Below, piece after piece: positions 1 through 8,346 of a stretch of DNA of 44,728 nt. This DNA comes from Candidatus Angelobacter sp. Gp1-AA117. GTDB lineage: Bacteria; Acidobacteriota; Terriglobia; Terriglobales; Acidobacteriaceae. Made by a program: the position numbers and the translations under genes. Where the stretch lies: contig QHVI01000037.1 of assembly GCA_003223515.1 (NCBI GenBank), positions 1-44,728 of the forward strand. The letters run 5' to 3'. Numbering within the stretch: the stretch's first letter is position 1; every line of letters begins with the position of its first letter. The notes under the pieces are model-generated. The model made no database searches. It was not told the origin of the DNA and worked only from the letters and a program-made list of their open reading frames with translations.

Positions 1-141
1 CGCGAACTGGCCAATAGCTGCCCGGATGACGTGGTGGAGTTGATGGAAGATGTCATGCGCTCGATCAATAGCATCCGTACATCGCCCGCGAAGCTGCGCG
101 GCTGCATCGTGCAATCTGATCTTCCTTCTTTTTTGGGTTGA
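1..141 (+). CDS. Transposase C-terminal end, IS630-like (partial)
   Basis: The window opens inside a reading frame that ends at the TGA at 139-141 and gives 46 residues, including RELANSCPDDVVELMEDVM. The pattern ELAN-x-CPD followed by an acidic/hydrophobic helix and a short tail is typical of the last 50 residues of IS630-family DDE transposases (established family pattern, recognised by eye). Only the 3' end is visible, so neither the catalytic DDE residues nor the element's length can be judged. It lies antisense to the secreted-protein frame at 1-776, as if the insertion sequence had landed in or next to that gene. It could also be a decayed copy. Confidence 0.55.
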   Translation, partial: RELANSCPDDVVELMEDVMRSINSIRTSPAKLRGCIVQSDLPSFLG

Positions 142-776
142 CCTATAACATTATTTATGCAGAGATCAATAGTTGTTGCGTCAGACGGCTGTTGTGGCTT
201 TAACGCCTTCAAGTCACCCACAAGATCGATCCAGAAGAGGGCCGTTTTGCTCTTGTCGTGTGCAATCTGGGCGATGAAAACGTCACGGCCCGCCTCAATG
301 GCAAAAAACGGCTCTTCTATGTCGAAAGGAATTGTTGCCCAGTAATAGCTAATCTCATTCGCCTTGGCTTTGCGCACCTTTGCGGACGCAAGTTGGGGAT
401 ACTTGCCGGTCAACGCCACCCAAAAGGCCTGGCGGGCTTCATCTGACGCCAACGCCCGGCTTTCGGTGACCACGCCGGCTGGCGTCGCTACAATCATCGT
501 CATTGGTTTGGTATTGAGTAACACCGGCCCCGCCACTGGCTTCAACGTTTGCCATAGCATAGGGCCGCATGTGGCGCTCTGGCTGAGCAGATGTTTCAAA
601 ACGGCCTGGTCGCCCGCCAGAGCTTTTTCAAGCACAGCCTTCGCCGCAGCATTCACCTCGTCACTCGCGAACTTGTACTTCACACCAGCAGGTATGTCCA
701 GCTTCGTATCAGGAGATTGTGCGAAGGCGATACAGCTCATGGCAAGGCAGAAAAAAACGGTATGAAACAGTTTCAT
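1..776 (-). CDS. Secreted protein of unknown function, 3' end missing or replaced by IS
   Basis: From the ATG at 774-776 the minus strand is open to the window edge (258 codons without a stop). The product begins MKLFHTVFFCLAMSCIAFAQ, a clear Sec signal peptide with cleavage likely after AFA. A roughly 190-residue soluble domain follows that I do not recognise. It contains the segment ISYYWATIPFDIEEPFFAIE and two cysteines in the preserved part. The last 47 codons (below position 141) are exactly antisense to the transposase end, so the natural C-terminus has probably been replaced by IS sequence and the visible frame is a hybrid. The real junction should lie near 140-180. Function is unknown; an exported or periplasmic location is likely. 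Confidence 0.6.
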   Translation of the reverse strand, partial: MKLFHTVFFCLAMSCIAFAQSPDTKLDIPAGVKYKFASDEVNAAAKAVLEKALAGDQAVLKHLLSQSATCGPMLWQTLKPVAGPVLLNTKPMTMIVATPAGVVTESRALASDEARQAFWVALTGKYPQLASAKVRKAKANEISYYWATIPFDIEEPFFAIEAGRDVFIAQIAHDKSKTALFWIDLVGDLKALKPQQPSDATTIDLCINNVIGQPKKEGRSDCTMQPRSFAGDVRMLLIERMTSSINSTTSSGQLLASS

Positions 777-818
777 CGGTTGTGTGCCTCAGGTTTCAAT
801 CACGAGAATTCTAAGTTT

Positions 819-953
819 CTATCCCGGCTCAAGCCAGATGGTTCCAATCGACAACATAGATAAGCCAGCATAGCCTCTCAAAACAATAGTATTCTCTCCA
901 ATAGTCAAAATCTTAATGAAATGCTTTGGCAGACTGGCTTCACTATAGGCCAT
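819..953 (-). CDS. Possible small ORF (44 aa) upstream of the secreted protein
   Basis: A short minus-strand frame runs from ATG (951-953) to TAG (819-821) and ends 43 bp before the secreted-protein start. It encodes MAYSEASLPK at the N-terminus and ends TIWLEPG. There is no clear ribosome binding site and I do not recognise a family. It may be the first gene of a small operon, the remnant of a longer gene, or chance. The surrounding DNA is AT-rich and otherwise gene-poor. Confidence 0.2.
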   Translation of the reverse strand: MAYSEASLPKHFIKILTIGENTIVLRGYAGLSMLSIGTIWLEPG

Positions 954-1065
954 TTTTACAGTTTTGGGCAGTCAATCAGCGGTGATTGGTGCCGGTAAAC
1001 TCCCTTATCGTCATTGACTCCCGAATCATCGGCAACCCGAAGTTGAGACTTCTCATAATTTCTCG

Positions 1066-1393
1066 GTGTAGATGATTTTGTAGCTGCCAAGGCCCAACGA
1101 CCTCACAAGTCAATAGGTCTCAACTCTGATGGCTGATCCAGATCGGATCGCCAAGACCGCCACTGTTTCTGGTTTTGGGGTGCGTCTGGCTTGGGCCCAA
1201 TGGGTCTAACGGTGAGCCTCTTTGAGTGACACGCCGAACGACCACCCAAAGAATTCATGAAACGGTTGGATGTTTCTTATCACTATGCGAATAGAAGCCG
1301 CCAGTAAGGCCGAGCCGAAATATGTTCTCCTCGCTAGAGACGCGGGTGAAACCACGGGCGGCTGATTCTGTATCGAGTGTAGATGATTTTGTA
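1066..1393. repeat. 17-bp exact direct repeat in similar contexts
   Basis: GTGTAGATGATTTTGTA occurs at 1066-1082 and again at 1377-1393. The flanks resemble each other loosely: TCTCG before and GCTGC after the first copy, ATCGA before and ACTG after the second. In minus-strand translation both copies fall in stretches reading LQNHLH in one frame. This may mark two decayed copies of a related sequence, but the similarity outside the 17-mer is weak. Confidence 0.4.
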
Positions 1394-1550
1394 ACTGTTG
1401 CTCCCTCAAAGAACTCGGCAGTTCGACAGTTCTCAATCTTGGGCGTCAACTGACTGGCCGAATCAGAGAGATGCCAGGGAGTATCACGGATATTGTCGTT
1501 CTGGTTGCTCACTTGGCTTTAGCAGCGGGTGTAATTCGCCAAATGTAAAA

Positions 1551-1705
1551 GCGCAGATTCAAGGATTCGGGATTCCCTGAATCTGCGCTCTCCTGATAAG
1601 TGTTCAGCGGCTATGATCAACAATCAAGAATTCATTTGAGAAATCAAAGTTGTTGATCTTTGAGGCTTTCGCAGCCTCAAAATCACCTACGCCGCTGAAG
1701 GCGGC
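1551..1705. repeat. Cluster of hairpins
   Basis: Consecutive inverted repeats: GCGCAGATTCA at 1551-1561 pairs with 1578-1588; GATCAACAA at 1615-1623 pairs with TTGTTGATC at 1650-1658; TTTGAGGCT at 1659-1667 pairs with AGCCTCAAA at 1673-1681 across a 5-nt loop; and GCCGC/GCGGC at 1691-1705. The third looks terminator-like but lacks a long T-run. No gene ends nearby, so they may be ends or structures of a lost mobile element. Confidence 0.45.
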
Positions 1706-2094
1706 AAACCAGAAATTACTCGTAAGTTATTGAAAGTATTAGTCGGCTCTGGCGGACGATTTTAGAACTTTCGATTTAACGGCAGTTTAGCGTGTCAACA
1801 GAATTCCCCATTCTATCTTCCTACTCCATGGGTTGAATGTGTGTCTACACCAATCCCGCGCCACCATTTTCCCAATTTTATCCAGCCCTTCTGGCTTTAT
1901 TTTTCAGGTTTTTCCGTCGAACTGCTCAATCCCAAAAGAATTCCAGAGGAGCACTCAGGTCAACTCAGGCCGTACCCCCTGGACTTCTGCCGGCCATCTC
2001 CTTTCACACTAAGCAAGTACTCAACTATTTTCTTGCGTTTCCAACACATCTTACCTAATATCTTGCTTTCACCTTTGAGCTAGAATCGCAATTA

Positions 2095-2228
2095 TTTAGC
2101 GTGTTTCGGAGCGTAGGAATTGCTGCTTTTTCGACGAATCGGCGGAACTGTAGTAACGCAGTGGTCAAAATCAGCCCACGCAACACTGCACCATAAGTTA
2201 TTGATTCTACTGAATCAAACACGCTAAA
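2095..2228. repeat. 12-bp perfect inverted repeat bounding about 134 bp
   Basis: TTTAGCGTGTTT at 2095-2106 is the exact reverse complement of AAACACGCTAAA at 2217-2228. A third partial copy, TTTAGCGTGT, sits at 1786-1795 in the same orientation as the left arm. The enclosed DNA has no gene. It resembles a small non-autonomous element or an IS scar. It ends 76 bp before the ion-channel gene, so it could also carry that gene's promoter. Confidence 0.4.
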
Positions 2229-2304
2229 CAAATATCTAGAATTTCTATAGGCTGGTTCCAGATTGTCAGAGGAATGCTTCGTAAAATAGTCCCCAATCGA
2301 CACT

Positions 2305-4656
2305 ATGCAATTCTTAAGAGCTAAGAGCCTGATAGCACGATTGAATCAATTAAGAACACTGGCACATAATCTCTCAGGTTTATTCTTCGCATTATTTCAA
2401 CGAGCTAGGTCATTATTCGGATATCTCCTACATATTTTTTCATGGTTCATGTCTTCATTGGGAAGAGTCACATTGGCTATTATGAGGACTGTGCAGCGAC
2501 TGTCCGAGCATAAGCGCATCGCGGGAGGAATCGTAATTATTCTAATCTCAGTTGTTGTGCTTATTTCTTATTTGCACACGCCTAAAAAGACCACTTACTA
2601 TATTGCCTATGTTGGGAGATATCAGTCCCAGATCGATCAATTACAGGAAAACCTGCTCAAGGAGTATCTAGATGGCCTAAATAGACGAATACCAAATGCA
2701 CACTTCGAGTTGCACGTTTTCAGCATTAAGAAAACCGACACAATTTATGATTCACGGGAGGCATATCAAGCAATAGCAAATGATCCCAAAACCGTAATAG
2801 TGCTTGACAATACCTGGGGAGAGAATCTTGCACCTGTCATTGACTTAATTATTAGCCAGCAAATTCCTGTAATTTCCATGAATGCCGACAGACAAAATAA
2901 GGACTACCGGAATCAAGTTGCGTTTATCGGATATGATGATCATGTTCCCGAGAAGATAACGGTTTTTGCAAACAAAATTCTACGCAACCAAAAACAGCTT
3001 GTAGTTGCCGAAGATCAAACTATTTTTCCGTCAACTGCTGTGCTCATGCAAGCATTTCCCGAAACCAAATCTCTGATTATCCATAGTCGGAAATTCAATT
3101 CTGAAGATAATGCCGTGCTTGACAGTGCCATACAACAGCTAGACTGCGGCACATCTAACGAAAGACGCACTCTACTTTTGAATACGCACTGGCTATGGGG
3201 TGAAAAAATTCTCCATACTGTAAATTCAAATTGCCGAAATGTTGACATACTTGGTGGACCATATATCATTGACAAAAAGTTAAAGGAGAAATCGGAAGAA
3301 GAATCGGATGAAGAAGCAGAGAAGGCAGATGAGATCAGCTTAGAGAATAACAATAGACTGATATTGTTCACGCGCAGCAGGGATGCTGTTAATAATCGGG
3401 TTCACCACGAAGCAGCGAATCTTAAGGAGTCATGGCCTCAGGTTAACACAGAATTGTTCGTTGAACGATGCATTCATGCGATTACAATTATTGAGCAATG
3501 CCTGGGTGTCATCAAGAGCAATACAAGTCGCAAGAATATTCCGAAATCTAAACAATCATTATCTAAGCAATCATTTGTTGCGGCCTTCAAACAAATGACG
3601 AACCATACATTTTTCAGGGATGATGGAGCGTATAGCGAGGTTTATTCATTTGATAACAAGCTCCGGTTGGCGGACGACAGGATCTTTGAACAATATTTTA
3701 ATGACGAAGTATCCTCTTATCCTCAACAATTGAATTCTGAAGACAAAGTGATACCCAACATTCACATAGGGGTGGAGGACATTCAGATAAGCTCTATCGA
3801 TGTAAAAAACAGCTCGTTTCACGCACATTTTATTTTCTGGTGGAAATGCAATAATCCGGAGGTCGATCCCAATAAGTATTTATTTTTTCGAAATCAGACA
3901 AAAGGCGACCTTGCAGCAACCGGAAATGCAGAGTTGCTTTTGACTGAGGAGCACGGAGCAGAAGGCAAATATCAATTATTTAAAGTTTCTGGAGACTTCG
4001 AGATGCAGGCAGATCTTACACGATATCCGCTTGATGGACAGGAAGTCACCATCGAATTAGCAGCTGTGTACCCGCGCGAAACTGTGCAGGTTTCATTTGA
4101 TGAGAAAAGTTCCAAGCGGCTCGATAAAAAAGTCCGGGTCAGTTCAAACGAGTGGGATAAAGAAGACTCTTATTTTACGGTGGACAACGTTTTGGGTGAA
4201 TCACTCGGGGGGAACGCCGCGTCCGCAGCCACGAAGCATCAAGTATTCGAAACTCTGAACATCCGGACGAAAATCAGGAGAAATCCCATTTATTCCTACA
4301 TCACAATCATTATCCCATTGCTGATGATAGGCCTTGTAGCCACAGGCGTTCTATATGTGAGAGACAGCTCCTTTGAGAGCATCGGTCATGTTTGCGTAGT
4401 CATTTTTCTTGCGATTGCGACATATCGAATTACATTTGCTGAACTCATTCCGAATGCAGGACACCTTACTGTAGCCGATAAACTACTGTTTGGAGCATTT
4501 GTTACGATTTTTATTGTTTTTTCAAAGGTGATCATCCTGAACTCCGGTATTGTCCCTGTGCGGTTTGAAGCCTGGATCAAGGACCGAACTCTGACGATCG
4601 GATCTGTCGGATTGATCATGTATTGTGTAATGGCAGTCCTCGCGCTTGTCAGATGA
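2305..4656 (+). CDS. Pentameric ligand-gated ion channel fused to a periplasmic-binding-like domain
   Basis: The 783-aa protein has, in order: a membrane anchor at about 73-90 (possibly with another hydrophobic helix near 38-52); a mixed alpha/beta domain at about 97-440 resembling type-I periplasmic binding proteins (YYIAYVGRYQSQI, IPVISMNADRQN, VAFIGYDDH), with a Glu-rich insert at 328-347; a pLGIC extracellular domain at about 483-658; and four TM helices M1 661-684, M2 690-712, M3 722-745, M4 763-782. Diagnostic features are the beta1-beta2 pattern ending in FWWKCN, the Pro-loop DLTRYPLDGQE with P575 and D577 and no Cys pair, and an M2 that aligns without gaps to GLIC as I remember it: E691 at -2', H695 at 2', L702 at 9', and P716 in the M2-M3 loop. 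It is expected to form a ligand-gated pore in the inner membrane, probably cation-selective. Codon use is AT-rich, unlike the later genes. The ATG at 2305 has no clear Shine-Dalgarno sequence. Confidence 0.88.
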   Translation: MQFLRAKSLIARLNQLRTLAHNLSGLFFALFQRARSLFGYLLHIFSWFMSSLGRVTLAIMRTVQRLSEHKRIAGGIVIILISVVVLISYLHTPKKTTYYIAYVGRYQSQIDQLQENLLKEYLDGLNRRIPNAHFELHVFSIKKTDTIYDSREAYQAIANDPKTVIVLDNTWGENLAPVIDLIISQQIPVISMNADRQNKDYRNQVAFIGYDDHVPEKITVFANKILRNQKQLVVAEDQTIFPSTAVLMQAFPETKSLIIHSRKFNSEDNAVLDSAIQQLDCGTSNERRTLLLNTHWLWGEKILHTVNSNCRNVDILGGPYIIDKKLKEKSEEESDEEAEKADEISLENNNRLILFTRSRDAVNNRVHHEAANLKESWPQVNTELFVERCIHAITIIEQCLGVIKSNTSRKNIPKSKQSLSKQSFVAAFKQMTNHTFFRDDGAYSEVYSFDNKLRLADDRIFEQYFNDEVSSYPQQLNSEDKVIPNIHIGVEDIQISSIDVKNSSFHAHFIFWWKCNNPEVDPNKYLFFRNQTKGDLAATGNAELLLTEEHGAEGKYQLFKVSGDFEMQADLTRYPLDGQEVTIELAAVYPRETVQVSFDEKSSKRLDKKVRVSSNEWDKEDSYFTVDNVLGESLGGNAASAATKHQVFETLNIRTKIRRNPIYSYITIIIPLLMIGLVATGVLYVRDSSFESIGHVCVVIFLAIATYRITFAELIPNAGHLTVADKLLFGAFVTIFIVFSKVIILNSGIVPVRFEAWIKDRTLTIGSVGLIMYCVMAVLALVR

Positions 4657-4731
4657 GATAAGTAAGTGGGCCCCCAAGGGCGGACTGAATCATTGTGGCC
4701 CGACCAAGAACCAGATATCCGTGGAAAACAT

Positions 4732-4761
4732 TGGTCCGGGAGAGAGGATTTGAACCTCTGC
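4732..4761 (-). tRNA. tRNA 3'-end fragment (T-arm, acceptor strand and CCA)
   Basis: Read on the minus strand, the segment gives a T stem-loop AGAGG-TTCAAAT-CCTCT followed by acceptor strand CTCCCGG, discriminator A and encoded CCA. The matching 5' acceptor CCGGGAG, D-arm and a normal anticodon arm are absent upstream, so this is not a whole tRNA gene. Integrases commonly target tRNA 3' ends and leave such a duplicate at the far end of an island. It is therefore a likely att scar between the two large sensor genes. The amino-acid identity cannot be read. Confidence 0.6.
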
Positions 4762-4942
4762 CCCCCTGGTACAGAACCACATCCAGACCGTATTGAAGCC
4801 TACGGAAGTTTGAGGCTCTTAAGTGATTGATATTGAAAGTGTGCATGCGTTAGTAGAAAGCTGTTGAGCTTTATTGAAGTTGGAGGCTTTCACTGGCACA
4901 TTTGCCTACAGTCGGATAAGGTGAACCCTTCCCGCAGAGTCC

Positions 4943-7918
4943 TCACCGAACGGATGCGTTATGCATGCCAGCTGCTATAACGGCATCGCAGCCAATGCGC
5001 TGATCGGCATGCTCAATAATCTCTTGACTGAATGAGAGATGGAGGCGGCTGGCGCTCCGGCAGTTGATCCAATAATACAGCTTTGAAGGAAAGCGCATGT
5101 CCGCGCGGCCAAGAGGCTGCTCACCTTTAAAGTCTTTGATCAGAAGGTCTGCGCCTTGTTGTCCGAGTTCCGTCCTGTTGGGGCTTATGCCGAGTGCAGT
5201 CAGTCCATCAGGTTCAACATCTTCCCGCCTCGTAGCTACAAAGATCCGGGTTTGCAGCACCTTGGGATACACGTCCGCCTGCTCAAATGGATACCACCAA
5301 AAATACACCTGAGCAGGATCAGGGAAATCATCATCGCGCAGACGGTGGTCAATGCCCGTTATCAGCACAGGTGGCGTAAACTTGATTCTTCTGAGAGCAG
5401 CCGCCATATATTCGTTCTGCGGAAACCCCGCTTCATATACATAGTGCAGGGTGTGGTCTGGCACGATTTTTTGTGCCAGCCGGACCCAATCTTCCGGATG
5501 CCGAACAAATGCGACTACTCCAATTGGGAGAGGATCATTTCGATTGGTGGCCTGCGTGATCAGCCCTGCAGCCAGGGGATCGGTCAGTCCTATACCAATC
5601 AAGCGATATCGGCCCAGCATAGGTCCGAATCTGGCCTTGGCCCGCATTGAAGCAGGTGTACCAATCGCGATAATGTAGTTGATATCTTCTGTAGAAAAGT
5701 TAGCCAGTTTACGTTCGATGTCATCCAGGGTGTTGTTCCATGCTCTCTCGCTGTCTGGTCCGTTTCCGAGTGGCCCTTCCCTGAGGTAAGAAACGTCACC
5801 AATAATGTCAGGGTATTTGACCAGGGTGTTATAGCATGCAGACTGCATGTCGGCCATGGTCTGCATGTCTCCACTTAGCAGAAAAACTGCGTTGACTTTT
5901 GGATGCGGCAATTGCGGATGATACTGGCTTGCACCACTGGGTTCGGAATCTTGCCCAGCAACTGAGTTGGTTTTTGAATGTGGCGGCGGTTTATGCGCCC
6001 AGAGTATAACTGTCACAACAATAACAAGGGCCGCAACGCCTGAAGCCCATCTGAAGACATGAGCAAATTCCCGCTGCGGCACAACAGGAGTTGGCCGAAT
6101 CCCCACAGGAGCAGGCCGGGAAGGCGTAGGCAGTGCCGCCAGCGCATTCTCCAGCGCCTCGCGCATCTCCACATCCAGCTCTTGTGCTTCGTTCAGGCAT
6201 GCTTTAGCCAGTTCATAGATTCCAGAGGCAACAGTCGCATTCTTTAGCTTCTCCAGGCAGGCTGCGCATATTGAGGTTCCATCCGCCTGGGCAACGTAGA
6301 GCCTGATAACCCCATGCCACCATTCATCTCCTACCCGCTCCGCGAGGTTTTCTGCCTTTTTTGTGCAATAAACCGCCGTCAGGTATTCCTGCAAGGTCTT
6401 ATGAGCAAACCCATATTTTCCGTTCTCTTTCTTCAGCAGTAACCCGCTGTCCTCTTCAATATCTTTGAGAAAAGCTTCCGGATCTGTGCCCGGACTTACA
6501 CGCTCCAGAGTGTCCTTGATAGTTTTAAAGGTTTGTGCCGCCTCCATCTCCTGAGTGCGGCCGGTCATCATGGCGTAAGCCAGCGGTTCAAGCACGCACC
6601 GCTTCTGGCTTGTAGCCAGCCCGGAACGCACAGGACTGAAATCCCTGCGGGAGAGAAATACTTCCCAGATGTCCCGGTACAGTTCGATTTGCCGTTCAGG
6701 CAGTTTGCCGCGAAAGCGGTGGATCGTAGCCATCATTGTCAGCAGGAGGGGATTGACTGCGAGTTGGTTCAGCTCCCTGGAAGCGGAGACGCGTTCCAGC
6801 AGGTCGTGAGCATCTCTTGTAGCTTCTGCCCGAACTACCGGCGTGTCGCGACGGGCCTCGGCCACCGCGTTGGCTATACACCAGTTCTCGACAAACTGGC
6901 TGATTTGCTGCTGCCTGAAGGGGTGAATGATCAATCTGTGAACATCGGCTATTCGCTGCGCAGACACTCGCGGCCTGGAGGTAATAATGAACTGGTTTTT
7001 ATGATATGTCCGCATCTGCTGTTCGAGCCAGCCTTCAACAGAAGCGTACATTTCAGGATCTGCAACCTCATCCAGGCCATCGAACAGCACAATGCATTTG
7101 CCTTTTCTCAGTTGGGATTCAAACCAGCTAAGAGGCACCGGCTCACTCATTTCCCGGTACAGCTTGCTCTGTTTTATGACTTCGATGAAGGGCAGGTCAG
7201 GATTATCTTTGATATCGCTTACGTGATGGCGCAGTGCCAGAAGTATAGGAAGCTTGCGTGGCGCGTGATGTTTCCTTCGCTGTTTAGGCTGCGCCAGAAC
7301 CAGCGCTATATGCCGCAACAGGGTGGTCTTACCGCCGCCAGGACGGCCAATAATCACGAGGTTTTCAGGAGTGGAATGGTTTTCTTCCTGCAGATAAGAC
7401 CAGATATGACTCCCTGCCAGTGGCTCCACGATATCGAGAGGAATAATGGACCCGGGCGGCAATTTAGGTGCCGGACTGACAAGCAGTTGCACAAAAACAT
7501 GCTGAAGTCTAAGAGCGAAAGTCCCTATCGTACTCAAAGCCTTCATATCAAAGTTGCGGCACTCGCTGATGACATGCTCGAGATATCTTCTGCGGTAGCC
7601 TCCAATCACCGTACGGACCACGTTATCAATTTCTGTTGCTATAGCCTTAATCCAGTCTCCCAGCAAGAGTTTCCCTATTTCCCGCACAATAAAGTACAAA
7701 GGCAACGCCATCAGGAAAGGAACAAAGAAATGCTGCCGGAAATATTCAACCGGTAGTGTCTTCAGAAGAGATCCACCTACCAATGACGAGGCTGCAAGTT
7801 GGACAATATGGCCGAGTATGGTCCATGTACCCCGTGGGGGACGATCTGGTATTTCAGGGACATAAGTCTGGTTCTGGTGCGAAAAATGGTATCCGATGCA
7901 TACTTGGATTTCAATCAA
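4943..7918 (-). CDS. Membrane NACHT/STAND NTPase with C-terminal periplasmic substrate-binding domain
   Basis: The 991-aa product has two hydrophobic helices (about 33-52 and 64-82), then a NACHT-type P-loop NTPase: Walker A GRPGGGKT at 191-198, Walker B IVLFDGLDE at 276-284, sensor-like ITSRPR at 312-317, and the winged-helix-like GFAHKTLQEYL near 503-513. A Pro-rich linker leads to a third TM helix (622-640). Residues about 675-985 match the ABC_sub_bind/TrpX type of periplasmic binding fold: YIIAIGTPAS, IGIGLTDPLAAGL, and the ending ELGQQGADLLIKDF then KLYYWINCRSAS. The predicted topology puts NACHT in the cytoplasm and the binding domain in the periplasm, a transmembrane sensor-ATPase. 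The start is uncertain: TTG at 7918 has no good ribosome binding site, and the frame stays open upstream to a stop at 8078-8080 without a standard start codon. It is convergent with the ion-channel gene. Confidence 0.85.
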   Translation of the reverse strand: MIEIQVCIGYHFSHQNQTYVPEIPDRPPRGTWTILGHIVQLAASSLVGGSLLKTLPVEYFRQHFFVPFLMALPLYFIVREIGKLLLGDWIKAIATEIDNVVRTVIGGYRRRYLEHVISECRNFDMKALSTIGTFALRLQHVFVQLLVSPAPKLPPGSIIPLDIVEPLAGSHIWSYLQEENHSTPENLVIIGRPGGGKTTLLRHIALVLAQPKQRRKHHAPRKLPILLALRHHVSDIKDNPDLPFIEVIKQSKLYREMSEPVPLSWFESQLRKGKCIVLFDGLDEVADPEMYASVEGWLEQQMRTYHKNQFIITSRPRVSAQRIADVHRLIIHPFRQQQISQFVENWCIANAVAEARRDTPVVRAEATRDAHDLLERVSASRELNQLAVNPLLLTMMATIHRFRGKLPERQIELYRDIWEVFLSRRDFSPVRSGLATSQKRCVLEPLAYAMMTGRTQEMEAAQTFKTIKDTLERVSPGTDPEAFLKDIEEDSGLLLKKENGKYGFAHKTLQEYLTAVYCTKKAENLAERVGDEWWHGVIRLYVAQADGTSICAACLEKLKNATVASGIYELAKACLNEAQELDVEMREALENALAALPTPSRPAPVGIRPTPVVPQREFAHVFRWASGVAALVIVVTVILWAHKPPPHSKTNSVAGQDSEPSGASQYHPQLPHPKVNAVFLLSGDMQTMADMQSACYNTLVKYPDIIGDVSYLREGPLGNGPDSERAWNNTLDDIERKLANFSTEDINYIIAIGTPASMRAKARFGPMLGRYRLIGIGLTDPLAAGLITQATNRNDPLPIGVVAFVRHPEDWVRLAQKIVPDHTLHYVYEAGFPQNEYMAAALRRIKFTPPVLITGIDHRLRDDDFPDPAQVYFWWYPFEQADVYPKVLQTRIFVATRREDVEPDGLTALGISPNRTELGQQGADLLIKDFKGEQPLGRADMRFPSKLYYWINCRSASRLHLSFSQEIIEHADQRIGCDAVIAAGMHNASVR

Positions 7919-8269
7919 TGTATGCGCGATTTCATCGAAATAAGTAATAGTAGTGGGTTTATTTCCGGAAATGGAACAGGCAAGATGAGTTCCGGAATCA
8001 AAGCCAGCGACTTGCCTGCGCGCCAGAAACTTAATGCAGTCTTTCGAATACAGAGTGCTGCTAACGCAATACCGAAATTAAGCAATGCCGGTATTTCCTG
8101 AATGGATATAGCCCATCGAAATCTCTGATCTCCACGCCGCTTTTGGTCCCTGCTTTGGACGTTGGAGGAACTGCTCTAAATTTGACCCTGAATTTTGGTC
8201 TCCTGCCCCTTGACTTTCCAACTTCTATAGTAATACTGTTACAGCGTTACCCAGGTGGCGGGCTGTATC

Positions 8270-8282
8270 TGCTCTTTGAAAA
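8270..8282 (+). promoter_or_regulatory. boxA-like antitermination element
   Basis: TGCTCTTTGAAAA closely resembles the boxA consensus TGCTCTTTAACAA that recruits the NusB/NusE antitermination complex to rRNA leaders and some CRISPR leaders. No rRNA gene or CRISPR array follows. It may belong to a non-coding transcript including the hairpin 65 bp downstream, or be chance in AT-rich DNA. Confidence 0.35.
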
Positions 8283-8346
8283 CTGAATATCGATTGGACT
8301 CCCCTGCCAAACCGGCAGTCGTGTGCCTTGGTGGAGTGGGCTTGTC

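Larger units (their letters stand above)
954..2304. other. Gene-poor stretch with hairpins and short repeats
   Basis: No reading frame here looks convincingly coding on either strand. A minus-strand frame at 1255-1512 (85 codons) and one at 2055-2303 (82 codons) match nothing I know and have no good ribosome binding sites. What can be seen is a 17-bp exact direct repeat (1066/1377), three adjacent hairpins (1551-1705) and a 12-bp inverted repeat (2095/2217). This texture, beside a transposase end and an AT-rich gene, suggests decayed mobile-element DNA. Confidence 0.5.

Noticed and set aside
1786-1840. Resemblance of TGTCAACAGAATTCCCC to an IS21-type terminus
   Set aside because: Recalled only loosely, no matching opposite end or istAB remnant is visible, so not listed as an element.
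4649-4846. Minus-strand frame of 65 codons containing GGRGSNPLSRT
   Set aside because: The sequence is the translation of a tRNA T-arm and acceptor end; it is the tRNA fragment at 4732-4761, not a protein gene.
6533-7756. Plus-strand open frame of 407 codons
   Set aside because: It lies entirely antisense to the NACHT gene, whose motifs are clear; the product matches nothing.
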